From an uncultured Ruminococcus sp. (GTDB lineage Bacteria > Bacillota > Clostridia > Oscillospirales > Acutalibacteraceae): a DNA stretch of 32,901 nt. Position 1 is the first letter of the stretch, and every line of letters starts with the position of its first letter. Below, in pieces: positions 24,590 through 31,568 of this stretch. The notes beneath the pieces are model-generated. The model was not told the origin of the DNA. It searched no databases and worked only from the letters and a program-made list of their open reading frames with translations. Where the stretch lies: assembly GCA_910585865.1 (NCBI GenBank), contig CAJUGO010000019.1:1-32901 (forward strand). Direction: 5' to 3'. The translations under genes and the position numbers were made by a program.

Positions 24590-24652
24590 CACTTCTTTCT
24601 TAAAAATTTTCTGGATGTCATTCACATCCGGTTACTTTTTGTTTTAAAGAAA
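24590..24652 (-). promoter_or_regulatory. Translation-type expression platform between proximal riboswitch and M60 start
   Basis: Just after P1 of the proximal aptamer the RNA has CUUUCUU (24645-24651), complementary to AAGAAAG (24593-24599), the purine-rich ribosome-binding region of the M60 gene. Between them is a hairpin GGATGT/ACATCC (24613-24629) with a short T-run after it. P1 of the aptamer can extend into the CUUU, so ligand binding could free the ribosome binding site. The switching direction is an inference from base pairing by eye. Confidence 0.45.
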
Positions 24653-24724
24653 GGCAATCGGCTGCCATACCGCATTACGGCTTAGGCCCTTGACTTTGCG
24701 TCCCTGCGTTTCCACAGGTTTGCC
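24653..24724 (-). ncRNA. c-di-GMP-I (GEMM) riboswitch aptamer, proximal of tandem pair
   Basis: The minus strand reads GCAAACCTGTGGAAACGCAG, GGGACGCAAAGTC, GGGCCTAAGCCG, then ATGGCAGCCGATTGCC, matching all conserved blocks of the GEMM-I aptamer. It lies 68 bp upstream of the M60 start codon and about 160 bp downstream of the distal aptamer. Confidence 0.9.
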
Positions 24725-24782
24725 CCTTGGAATTATTATAAACTGTCCCGCATTTCCTCCTCTCTAAATGTTAAAGGCAAAC

Positions 24783-24883
24783 AAAAAACGCCACAGTCTG
24801 AAAATAGCAACAACGTCAAAAAACAAATTGCAACTACATTCACATCCGTGAGCGTAACAAATACATTCAAGCTAAACTTGAAT
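24783..24883 (-). promoter_or_regulatory. Terminator-like platform between the two tandem aptamers
   Basis: After the distal aptamer come a 7-bp hairpin ATTCAAG/CTTGAAT (about 24864-24882) and a stretch homologous to the sipW leader, ending GGCGTTTTTT (U-run 24783-24788). The shared layout supports a transcription-level switch. The terminator stem has several G-U pairs, and its strength is uncertain. Confidence 0.45.
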
Positions 24884-24956
24884 GGCAATCGGCTGCCATA
24901 CCGAATTTTCGGCTTAGGCCCTTGACTTTGCGTCCCTGCATTTCCACAGGTTTGCC
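24884..24956 (-). ncRNA. c-di-GMP-I (GEMM) riboswitch aptamer, distal of tandem pair
   Basis: The minus strand has GGCAAACCTGTGGAAATGCA, GGGACGCAAAGTC, GGGCCTAAGCCG and ATGGCAGCCGATTGCC. It is nearly identical to the sipW aptamer, especially in P2 and the flanking hairpin, suggesting duplication of a whole promoter-aptamer-platform unit. It starts about 25 bp downstream of the promoter. Confidence 0.9.
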
Positions 24957-24978
24957 AAACACATATTTAATTTACTAT

Positions 24979-25007
24979 ATAATACCAAAGCTTTTTGGAA
25001 AAGTCAA
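24979..25007 (-). promoter_or_regulatory. Sigma-A promoter of the M60/cohesin-like/lipoprotein operon
   Basis: TTGACT (25002-25007) and TATTAT (24979-24984) have a 17-bp spacer on the minus strand and drive the tandem riboswitch leader. It is the twin of the sipW promoter. DNA from 25008 to 25216 shows no gene. Confidence 0.75.
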
Positions 25008-25216
25008 GTGTTTTTTCAAAATTTTTTCAATAAAAATTTTGGTGAATTTAGATTATCTCTTTAGAAGTTCTTAAATATCGGTATAGTACGTATTTCGGGT
25101 CTTTTACAGTATTTTAGATATAGGGAGAAATTCTTATATACTCTCATAAACTTTTAGGTTATCCCTCTTAAAAGTAGTAAATCAGTCTGCGGTTATGCGC
25201 AATCAGCCTTTCCTTT

Positions 25217-25571
25217 TCAGCCTTTACAAAAACAAAAATTACGTGCGTAATCGTTCAGGGTTATGATGATGTTGAAATATCCTACGATATAACGTAACGC
25301 TTTCGGGTTCATTCCGGCATTGACTAAGTTGGAACAGAACGTATGGCGTAAGATGTGCGGTGTCATTACTTGGTAAGGCTTCCTCGTGGCCCTTGTTGTA
25401 CTTCTTCGTAAGCCCTCGGAACATAGTATCATAGTTTGTCGCCACTATCGGACAACCGTCCCGGCTGTGGAAAAATAGTTTCTGAAACCGTAAATAACAG
25501 TCGGTTTTGTGCCACTGCGACACGATGGGATTTTCAATAATTTCCGTTTCGTATGTTTTGGCGGTGTACAT
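25217..25571 (-). pseudogene. Remnant of a Tn916-type tyrosine integrase (C-terminal part, frameshifted)
   Basis: Two overlapping minus-strand frames together read like the C-terminal catalytic part of a Tn916/Tn1549-type integrase. The first frame gives FFHSRDGCPIVATNYDTMFR and KKYNKGHEEALP. The second continues MTPHILRHTFCSNLVNAG and MNPKALRYIVGYFNIIITLN. HxLRHTF is the HxxR box. The usual G-H of the second box has become GY, and the ending around the catalytic Tyr (LNDYA) is degraded. A frameshift near 25375 and loss of the N-terminal two thirds show it is dead. It marks a former conjugative-transposon insertion next to the M60 operon promoter. Confidence 0.8.
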
Positions 25572-25604
25572 CTGCTTTGTTGTGCTGATTTAAGAAATTA
25601 TTTT

Positions 25605-25632
25605 AATACATAAACACCCGTAGTCTAAACTA
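25605..25632 (-). terminator. Hairpin overlapping the end of the 36-codon lipoprotein-like ORF
   Basis: On the minus strand ACAUCCGUAG/CUACGGGUGU forms a 10-bp stem around the stop codon of the short lipoprotein ORF, followed by TTTATG. The tail is short, so termination is plausible but weak. Confidence 0.5.
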
Positions 25633-25735
25633 CGGATGTTTGAATATTGTTATTAATTTTATCCTCTGCTGCACAAGCTGTGAATGTTCCTGCCGCTAAA
25701 ATCAAAGTTAATATTATTGCGATCTGCTTTTTCAT
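25625..25735 (-). CDS. 36-aa lipoprotein-signal-like peptide, possibly a truncated lipoprotein
   Basis: A short minus-strand ORF with a good AAAGGA ribosome binding site. It encodes a textbook lipoprotein signal peptide (MKKQIAIILTLILAAGTF then TAC, Cys21) and then only 15 further residues before TAG. The stop lies in a hairpin that looks like a terminator. It is either a lipoprotein gene cut short by the neighbouring integrase-element scar, or a genuine tiny lipopeptide. Short lipoprotein signal peptides are the source of peptide pheromones in enterococci, but nothing here shows that role. Confidence 0.5.
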   Translation of the reverse strand: MKKQIAIILTLILAAGTFTACAAEDKINNNIQTSVV

Positions 25736-25796
25736 ATTATCGCCGTCCTTTCAAGCAACATTATATCCACAATACTGAAAAAGTCTGGTAAATTTA

Positions 25797-26486
25797 TTAT
25801 AGTTCTAACAATTTATCATTTTCAAAATAATAAATGTTTTCTTTCTTATAACCATATATAGAATTTTTTATACTAATATGTGGTTCAAAAGTAAAATATT
25901 TTACTTCTTTTAATTTTGTTGTGTTACCTTTTTCAATATAAATCCTGTCATTTTTATCCTTTACTATAGAGTGACCTAAGTTCCCCATAAAATCTAGATT
26001 TTCAAATCCATTTGCAATAATAAATTCATTCATATAAAAATAAAGTTCTTCAAATGAGGTATCAGGAGTTGCAAAATTAATTAGTTCTTTGTGTAATATA
26101 TCTTCCATTAACAATCCCTTTTTCCATAAGGGATTTAATATATTATCAATCTTTTCTACAACTATTCCATCTTCAATAATAATTGTTCTCGCATAATCGC
26201 CCCAAATATTAGAATTTTGAGGGCTTAAATCGATTGTAATAATATCATTAGACTTTATATCTTTATTTGCAGTATTATAGCACTTCCCTGAAATAGAAAG
26301 AGTAGTTTCATCATTAGCAAAAACAAAAGCACCTACATCCCAATACCAGAAAGAATCTGCACCTAATTCAAGCATCTTATATTCACATTTTTCTCGAACT
26401 TCAACTAGTGACATTCCCACCTTAATCTCAGATTTTATATAATCCATTGTCTTCTTAGCAATTCCTTGGACTTCCTTATACTCCAT
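25797..26486 (-). CDS. M24-family metallopeptidase (Xaa-Pro aminopeptidase/MetAP fold)
   Basis: The 229-aa product starts at MEYKEVQG, chosen because TGAGG lies just upstream; the longer frame opens with GTG inside that site. It is a pita-bread-fold catalytic domain without the N-terminal domain of prolidases. All five dinuclear metal ligands are in order: Asp86 (IDLSP), Asp97 (GDYART), His172 (NLGHSI), Glu201 (FTFEPHI) and Glu216 (YKKENIYYF). It is therefore probably an active M24 hydrolase. The substrate is not clear: the sequence diverges from housekeeping methionine aminopeptidase, and an Xaa-Pro or dipeptide-type substrate is possible. A good promoter precedes it, and it sits alone among mobile-element scars, which suggests horizontal acquisition. 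Confidence 0.85.
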   Translation of the reverse strand: MEYKEVQGIAKKTMDYIKSEIKVGMSLVEVREKCEYKMLELGADSFWYWDVGAFVFANDETTLSISGKCYNTANKDIKSNDIITIDLSPQNSNIWGDYARTIIIEDGIVVEKIDNILNPLWKKGLLMEDILHKELINFATPDTSFEELYFYMNEFIIANGFENLDFMGNLGHSIVKDKNDRIYIEKGNTTKLKEVKYFTFEPHISIKNSIYGYKKENIYYFENDKLLEL

Positions 26487-26518
26487 AACATACCTCACAC
26501 AGAAAGTAATTCACCAAA

Positions 26519-26547
26519 AGTATATCACATCAAACCATGATTATCAA
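26519..26547 (-). promoter_or_regulatory. Putative promoter of the M24 peptidase gene
   Basis: TTGATA (26542-26547) and TATACT (26519-26524) are separated by 17 bp on the minus strand, about 33 bp upstream of the chosen start codon. Confidence 0.55.
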
Positions 26548-26577
26548 CTTAACCTAAACATCTGCTTTCTTCTCAGC

Positions 26578-26750
26578 CTACAGTGGAAAAAGGAGCAGGA
26601 GTGAATCTCGCTGTTCTTCTTCTGACAAGCTGTTAAAAAAATCTTCAAGAGTAATATTTTCCGAAAAATCTTCTTCTATGTACCTGCAGCTGTTGCAAAT
26701 TTTTCATGCCTGATAAGAACAGAACCATCATCATGCTGTGTAAATGATAA
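26578..26750 (-). pseudogene. Frameshifted gene tail of unknown origin
   Basis: Minus-strand reading gives FTQHDDGSVLIRHEKFATAA in one frame. After a one-base shift it gives EEDFSENITLEDFFNSLS and EEEQRDSLLLLFPL to a stop at 26578-26580. The composition is protein-like in both pieces, but there is no start. It seems to be the broken end of a gene cut by the adjacent ISL3 insertion. Family not recognised. Confidence 0.35.
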
Positions 26751-27407
26751 AATGTCGTTGGATCTAAACCCAATACACTTTCAAATTTCAAAGGTATTAC
26801 ATACTTCATTTCCGATATGTGGAAAGCTTACTCTAATATTTCTTCCGCTTGGTTCAAAAATACGACTCAAATTGTTGATAAATATCATTGGATTCGGCAG
26901 GTTATCTGGGTTTTTGAAGCTGTTAGAAAGCAGGAACAAAAGAAATTCAGCAAATTCCATCGCAGATACTTCAAAAAATCAAGACAGCTTTTACTAAAAA
27001 GATTTGACTATCTTTCTGATGAACAAAAACAGCAAGTAAATATTCTGCTTTACGCTTCTCCTACTCTCTCTACAGCTTATTTTTTCAAAGAAAATTTTCT
27101 TAAAATCCTTGACTGCAAAAACAGAGATTCTGCTAAAATTGCTTTGTCCGATTGGATAAATTCCGCATTTGACAGTGATATTCCTCAACTTCAAAGGTGT
27201 GCAAATACTATGATAAATTGGCTGTCAGGTATTCTTAATTCATTTTCTTCTACTATCACTAACGGCTTTACTGAAGGCTGCAACAACAAAATTAAAGTCC
27301 TTAAACGCAATGCTTACGGCTACAGAAATTTCAATCGTTTTCGTAATCGTATTTTGCATATATTTTCTCATCAATCTATCAATTATCAAAAACAAGCGAC
27401 AGCTTGA
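26751..27407 (+). pseudogene. ISL3-family transposase, 5'-truncated
   Basis: An open frame without its own plausible start encodes the C-terminal half of an ISL3-type DDE transposase: FKGITYFISDMWKAYSN (second Asp of the triad), DKYHWIRQVIWVFEAVRKQE, and GFTEGCNNKIKVLKRNAYGY with catalytic Glu. The N-terminal zinc-finger/HTH region and first Asp are missing, and the frame is closed by a stop at 26748. The element is a dead fragment. A hairpin CAAGCGAYAGC/GCTATCGCTTG at its 3' end (about 27395-27420) serves as terminator. Confidence 0.85.
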
Positions 27408-27469
27408 CGCTATCGCTTGTAATGAATCAATTCATTTTTCGGTTTTCCCCAACTATTGACAAAGAGCCC
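26751..27469 (+). mobile_element. ISL3-type insertion sequence remnant with right inverted repeat
   Basis: The truncated transposase is followed by CCCCAACTATTGACAAAGAGCCC-type sequence at 27447-27469, whose reverse complement (GGGCTCTTTGTCAATAGTTG) has the look of an ISL3-family terminal repeat. No left copy was found between 26487 and 26751, so the left end was lost by deletion or a second insertion. Confidence 0.75.
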
Positions 27470-27498
27470 ATTTAAAGTTGTCAATCCTCTGGGTATAG

Positions 27499-27530
27499 AA
27501 AAAGGCTGTAGAAAAAAATTCTACAGCCTT
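27499..27530 (-). terminator. Terminator of the tRNA-Asn gene, retained at the attachment junction
   Basis: On the minus strand GGCTGTAGAA-TTTTTT-TTCTACAGCC is followed by TTTTTC. The hairpin starts a few bases after the tRNA CCA end. It is the normal chromosomal end of the tRNA transcript. Confidence 0.75.
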
Positions 27531-27532
27531 CG

Positions 27533-27580
27533 TGGCTCCCCCAACTGGGCTCGAACCAGTGACATCATGATTAACAGTCA
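27533..27580 (-). tRNA. 3' half of tRNA-Asn(GTT), attachment-site duplicate
   Basis: The minus strand reads anticodon loop CTGTTAA (anticodon GTT), anticodon stem 3' side TCATG, variable ATGTC, T arm ACTGG-TTCGAGC-CCAGT, acceptor TGGGGGA, discriminator G and encoded CCA. These are canonical positions 32-76 with correct spacing. The sequence departs from tRNA just 5' of the anticodon loop (only TGA of the stem remains), so D arm and 5' acceptor strand are absent. This is the typical product of tyrosine-recombinase integration into a tRNA gene: the 3' fragment stays with the native terminator, while the whole tRNA is rebuilt at the other end of the element. Confidence 0.8.
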
Positions 27581-28208
27581 AAATATTAGTTTGTAATAAT
27601 GGCTTAAATACTAGGTTATGGCGACATCAAAAATTAATCTGTAGCAATTATGTAGCAACACTTCTAATTGAATGCACTCTACTCGCCAATCAAAATATAC
27701 TAATTTTATTATGAATACAATGCTTACTTAATACTTGAATTATAATAGAAAACTTATTAATAATATCTGTATTATTGCGTTTATTAAAAATCAAATAAAG
27801 ATTCTATTTCTGAAAAAGTGTTTTTTGCTTTCATTCAAAGCATCATACAGATTAGAAATTGTTCTTACCATATATTCTAAATTTGTTTCAGTAATAATTT
27901 TGCTATATAACGTACTGTCTTTTATTATTACTTCATTTATTATTTTGGTATTCAGGTACATAGAAAATAATTTTTCTCATATAAACTACGTCCATTTTTG
28001 AGTTCAAAAAAACTTTCTACACTTTTTTAATATATATTTTTTTGCAATAAACAGTTAAGATAATTATTTATTGACAATGAAGAGTGAAGGCACCACTATT
28101 ACAAGCGATGAAATATAAAAATAGGTGAATCTATTTTTTAAATCAATAATTGTTTTCTCTATGATTGTTTTTTTCAACTTTTAATTATTAGAACATCAAG
28201 CAAAAGGT
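27581..28208. other. AT-rich prophage margin between att site and cargo genes
   Basis: This stretch holds a short GTAGCAA-type direct repeat (27643-27660, TGTAGCAATTATGTAGCAAC), possibly an integrase arm site, and the 56-codon minus-strand ORF listed separately. No integrase gene is present, so it should be at the other end of the element. A plus-strand 88-codon open frame is judged spurious. Confidence 0.4.
27791..27961 (-). CDS. Possible 56-aa protein at the prophage margin
   Basis: A minus-strand ORF, same direction as the cargo genes, with a soluble mixed composition (MYLNTKIINEVIIKDSTLYS then ITETNLEYMVRTISNLYDAL). It looks more protein-like than the hydrophobic frame on the opposite strand. 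No good ribosome binding site is visible. It may be the tail of a degraded gene. Confidence 0.3.
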   Translation of the reverse strand: MYLNTKIINEVIIKDSTLYSKIITETNLEYMVRTISNLYDALNESKKHFFRNRIFI

Positions 28209-28820
28209 CTAATTCTTACAAATTTTACTTTCTACTTCAATTTGATATTCTATTATGGAATCCAACATTTTCTTCATATTTTTAAGATTTAAAGTAATAT
28301 ATTCATTCATTTTATTTTTATCAAGGTTATTCCATTTAAAATATTTTTCGTCACCTATATTTTGACAATCTTCAAGAAAATCTATAAATACATCAAACCA
28401 CTTTGTCCAACCTCGCTTACTAGGCATTTGATCATCTTGTTGTTTTAAAAAATTTAATGTTTCGTTTGCGTTATTAGAAAAAGTTTTAATTATATTGTTT
28501 ATAAATAAACTTTTTGCTGTATCCGGTAATCTTCTTTCGGCTTCTGGTATAAATCTGTAAATTATATCTTCGCTGTTATCACTAAATGTGTTATACAAAT
28601 AATTTATCCGAACTTTTAATCTAGATAAATAACAAAATGAAGCATTTAATCTTTTTTCACGCATTTTGCGAAAATACATAATAGCAATTACGCCTCCAAT
28701 TATAGCAACTATTCCAACAATGATTTTTACAATAATTTCTAAAAACGAGATAACATCATTTACTGTTAAAATACTCCCTTCTATTTCCTGATAAATCTCA
28801 ATATAATATAATTTATGCAT
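28209..28820 (-). CDS. Single-pass membrane protein with cytoplasmic helical domain, partner of the NTPase
   Basis: A 203-aa protein with one strong transmembrane helix at about 26-50 (SFLEIIVKIIVGIVAIIGGV), followed by a basic RKMREKR stop-transfer and a soluble, mostly helical domain of about 145 residues with no cysteine-, nuclease- or TIR-type motif. The topology predicts a short outside N-terminus and a large cytoplasmic part. AAAGGAGG precedes the start. It is the second gene after the 742-aa NTPase (19-bp gap), so the two are co-transcribed. In many defence pairs a membrane protein is the effector of a sensor NTPase; that role is a hypothesis here. No family was recognised. Confidence 0.75.
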   Translation of the reverse strand: MHKLYYIEIYQEIEGSILTVNDVISFLEIIVKIIVGIVAIIGGVIAIMYFRKMREKRLNASFCYLSRLKVRINYLYNTFSDNSEDIIYRFIPEAERRLPDTAKSLFINNIIKTFSNNANETLNFLKQQDDQMPSKRGWTKWFDVFIDFLEDCQNIGDEKYFKWNNLDKNKMNEYITLNLKNMKKMLDSIIEYQIEVESKICKN

Positions 28821-28839
28821 AATATTCCTCCTTTATTCA

Positions 28840-31068
28840 TTATAATTTATTGTATCTGTTTCTGATATTTACGCACTCTTCAATTACAGATAAGTAGTTT
28901 TTCTGAGCTGTTTCAGACATTGATTCTTTTGTAATGTATTTAATTATAAATTCTATAAAATTATTTATATATCCTTTGTGCTGTTCTATAATTCTATGTT
29001 TATGTAATTTCCCACTTTGTTTTGCTTTAAGTATTATTTTTATATCTCTATCCCTTCTAAGATGCTTTATACAATTAATAGCATTTTCAGATACATGATC
29101 TAATATTTTTATACATTCTAAATCTTTTACATTTATTTTCTTGCCCATTGTTGATTTCGTTGGTAGCGTTGAAAAAAGAGGTACATAAGTATCTGAATAA
29201 CGTACTGCAAAATATTCAAACGATGAAACTATGTATTTTAAATAAGCTTCTCCCGCATGCGTAATTCTTAATGTGAATTTTTGAGAATTCACATTAAGTT
29301 TTTCTAATAATTCATTGTAATTTTCTAAAGTAACATTTTCTTCACTTTTCTCATATTGCATATCTATAAATTGAATCCAATCATTATCCTTTCGGTTATA
29401 AGAATTCATATAATATAGTATCTCAGCTATATTCTCTTGCTGTTTTAAGGAAATCACATTCCAACTATCTTTAGATTTGCTAACAGCAAATAAATCGCTA
29501 ATTACATCATTAATCTCAAGTTTATTTTCTCTTGCACCCGATATTGTATGGTTATAAAGCAAAGTTAAAATCTTACGTGAATGCCCTAATCCTAATCCTC
29601 TTTCATTATTTACATTTTCATCACAATAGGCTTTTAGATGCTTAAAAAGATTATCGTTTTCATTTAACTCTTGTAGAATAAGACCTTTTATTATGCTGCG
29701 AGCAGCAAACCTTGAAATAGCAGTGTCACATTTCCATAACTCATTATAAATTTTAATATATTTTTGCTTACTAGGCGACTCTAATAAAATCCCAAAAAAA
29801 TCAACGATTAATCTTGTATTGAAATTAAATAATGGATCAATTTGTAATTTTAATCCTGTTAATACATTATCTGCACATCTTCGCAAATCACCTGTAATTT
29901 GTTCTAATAAAATTATTTCATCATTTAATCTTTTAATTTCGTTATTAACACTTTTTAATTCTTTATACCAGTCTTTTTTCTTTTTAATTATACTATCTGT
30001 AGAAAACCAACCATTTATATCTAAATCACTTGCTAACTCATCAGATGATTGTAAATTTGAATCACACATTCTTGCTGTATTCGTTCTAATAGCCATAATA
30101 AATTTAAATTTTCCATTATTACAATTGTTTGCTTTATTTATCTTCTTACTGTATTCATTTAAAGTCTTTCTTATTTTATCAACATCCTTATTATATATTT
30201 CTTTGTTATTTATAAATCGCTCTAAATTATCAAAAGTTATTATATATGTTTTATCACTATTTTTGCAACGTAAAATTAATAAATATACGTCCAATGTTTT
30301 ATTAAACAAATTTTCTTCTGTTAGTTCTTTTTCTTTTTTATCAAAATAAACTTTAAAAAACAAAGCTGTTTGTTTTACAATATTTAATTCAGTTTGGTTA
30401 CTATCTATAATTTCACAAAGTTCATTAAAAAAAGTGCCCCCAGCAGGAAACGTATTTAAAAATTTATTTTTATAACTCTCACATATAACATTTAATGCTT
30501 TATATATCCTACTAATCGATTTTTCAGTATCATCGCTTGTCATACCAAAAAGCAAATTATACATATTATTTAAAATTACTGCATACATTTTTTTATATGG
30601 AGAATCAAAATTCTCTATAGTTGTTTCTATATCCCCGAACCAAGTAATGAATTTATCAGCAATAGCTAAATCAAGAATTACCCATTTAGATTTACGTTCA
30701 ATGTATTTTAAGTAATTAATAAAGGTTGTCTTTCCTGTACCAGCGTTTCCACTTATAGTATATACCTTAGTATTACCAGAATCCGACAACCAATTATAAA
30801 AATTTTTATATTTTTTCTTAGTTTTATCATTTGCATCTAATATTTCATAAACATTAGTACTACTATCTTCATAACTTTGATTTTCATCCAATAGTAATGT
30901 GGTTTTCAAATAGTCTTCGTCTAAAAACAATGGCGCGGAATAACATTTATCAAAAAAGGTACCCACAGATAACTCTTTTATAATTTTACTTTCTATATCA
31001 TTAATCTGTGCTTTATTATCAAATGGTGTAAGTAATAAATAGTTTGCTATATTGCTTAAATATGCCAT
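28840..31068 (-). CDS. P-loop NTPase of unknown family (AAA+/STAND-like), candidate defence sensor
   Basis: A 742-aa cytoplasmic protein. The N-terminal 100 residues have no recognised domain. Walker A GNAGTGKTT is at 107-115, Walker B TYIITFDNLERF at 274-285 (Asp280 with Asn-Leu-Glu), and a sensor-like IMAIRTNTAR at 324-333. A coiled coil at about 362-395 leads to a helical/winged-helix-like C-terminal half, including LRITHAGEAYLKYIVSSFEY near 590-625 and a basic end. This layout (large P-loop protein with ORC/STAND-like core, no nuclease motif) occurs in several anti-phage systems, but no named system was matched. CGGAGG precedes the start. The gene is strongly AT-rich and located between the prophage lysis genes and attachment site, a common place for cargo. 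Confidence 0.75.
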   Translation of the reverse strand: MAYLSNIANYLLLTPFDNKAQINDIESKIIKELSVGTFFDKCYSAPLFLDEDYLKTTLLLDENQSYEDSSTNVYEILDANDKTKKKYKNFYNWLSDSGNTKVYTISGNAGTGKTTFINYLKYIERKSKWVILDLAIADKFITWFGDIETTIENFDSPYKKMYAVILNNMYNLLFGMTSDDTEKSISRIYKALNVICESYKNKFLNTFPAGGTFFNELCEIIDSNQTELNIVKQTALFFKVYFDKKEKELTEENLFNKTLDVYLLILRCKNSDKTYIITFDNLERFINNKEIYNKDVDKIRKTLNEYSKKINKANNCNNGKFKFIMAIRTNTARMCDSNLQSSDELASDLDINGWFSTDSIIKKKKDWYKELKSVNNEIKRLNDEIILLEQITGDLRRCADNVLTGLKLQIDPLFNFNTRLIVDFFGILLESPSKQKYIKIYNELWKCDTAISRFAARSIIKGLILQELNENDNLFKHLKAYCDENVNNERGLGLGHSRKILTLLYNHTISGARENKLEINDVISDLFAVSKSKDSWNVISLKQQENIAEILYYMNSYNRKDNDWIQFIDMQYEKSEENVTLENYNELLEKLNVNSQKFTLRITHAGEAYLKYIVSSFEYFAVRYSDTYVPLFSTLPTKSTMGKKINVKDLECIKILDHVSENAINCIKHLRRDRDIKIILKAKQSGKLHKHRIIEQHKGYINNFIEFIIKYITKESMSETAQKNYLSVIEECVNIRNRYNKL

Positions 31069-31087
31069 ACAAAGTCCTCCGTTAAGT

Positions 31088-31110
31088 TAAAATATATCAC
31101 ATATATTTTA
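31088..31110. promoter_or_regulatory. Perfect palindrome upstream of the NTPase gene, possible operator
   Basis: TAAAATATAT-CAC-ATATATTTTA has 10-bp arms around a 3-bp centre and ends 20 bp before the NTPase start codon, next to AT-rich -10-like sequence on the minus strand. It is a plausible repressor site for the cargo operon, but AT-rich DNA makes chance palindromes more likely. Confidence 0.4.
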
Positions 31111-31568
31111 TTACACTTTGCATCAAAATTCAACAAAACTTGTAAATTTAATGTAATAATTTTTTATATTATAATTTGTATATTTTATACAAATGCCCAA
31201 CTTAATATTATAAATTAAACTATTTTAAAAAAAGCTACCCAATTTTTTTATAAATTAGTTATGTATTGATACGAAAATTGTAAATATTTTTAATAATAAT
31301 TTTGAAAATGCAACACAAAAAAAGAAAAGCACTGAATAAACAGTGCTTAACGGGACTATATAGATTTTATCGAGTCAATTTAGCATTTTGTTAGTTACAT
31401 GAGTTACATGTAAGTTATTGAAGTTTAGAGACAGATATAATCAGTTTTATTAAATATTTTGTTAAAAACTTGTTTTGAACAGATTTATAAAATTTTCTTT
31501 ATGTTGTATGGTCTTCAAAAAATGCTTTCATAGTTTTGTTACTCCTAAATACCAAATAAGGATTTTTA
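31111..31568. other. Intergenic region between cargo operon and lysis operon
   Basis: This stretch contains the upstream DNA of the NTPase gene, the lysis-operon terminator (31312-31349), a tandem 9-bp repeat AGTTACATG (31393-31410) and an overlapping palindrome TTACATGTAA (31404-31413). A nine-codon ORF with an AGGAGT site just after the endolysin gene (MKAFFEDHTT, about 31500-31530, minus) is too short to judge. No larger gene is seen. Confidence 0.4.
31312..31349 (-). terminator. Rho-independent terminator of the prophage lysis operon
   Basis: AAGCACTG/CAGTGCTT (31327-31334 with 31341-31348) with a 6-nt loop is followed on the minus strand by a long T-rich run (CTTTTCTTTTTTTGTG). It lies about 220 bp past the endolysin gene and separates lysis and cargo transcripts. 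Confidence 0.8.

Noticed and set aside
8998..27420. Similar hairpins AAGCGACAG...ATCGCTTG at 8998-9021 and 27395-27420 as copies of one mobile repeat
   Set aside because: The match is limited to the stem bases, and each makes sense as a separate terminator. Loops and flanks differ.
27735..28001. 88-codon plus-strand open frame at the prophage margin
   Set aside because: Very hydrophobic low-complexity composition from AT-rich DNA, no ribosome binding site, and a more protein-like frame on the opposite strand.
29819..30349. 176-codon plus-strand open frame inside the NTPase gene
   Set aside because: Antisense to the NTPase gene with hydrophobic low-complexity product; the Walker motifs lie on the other strand.
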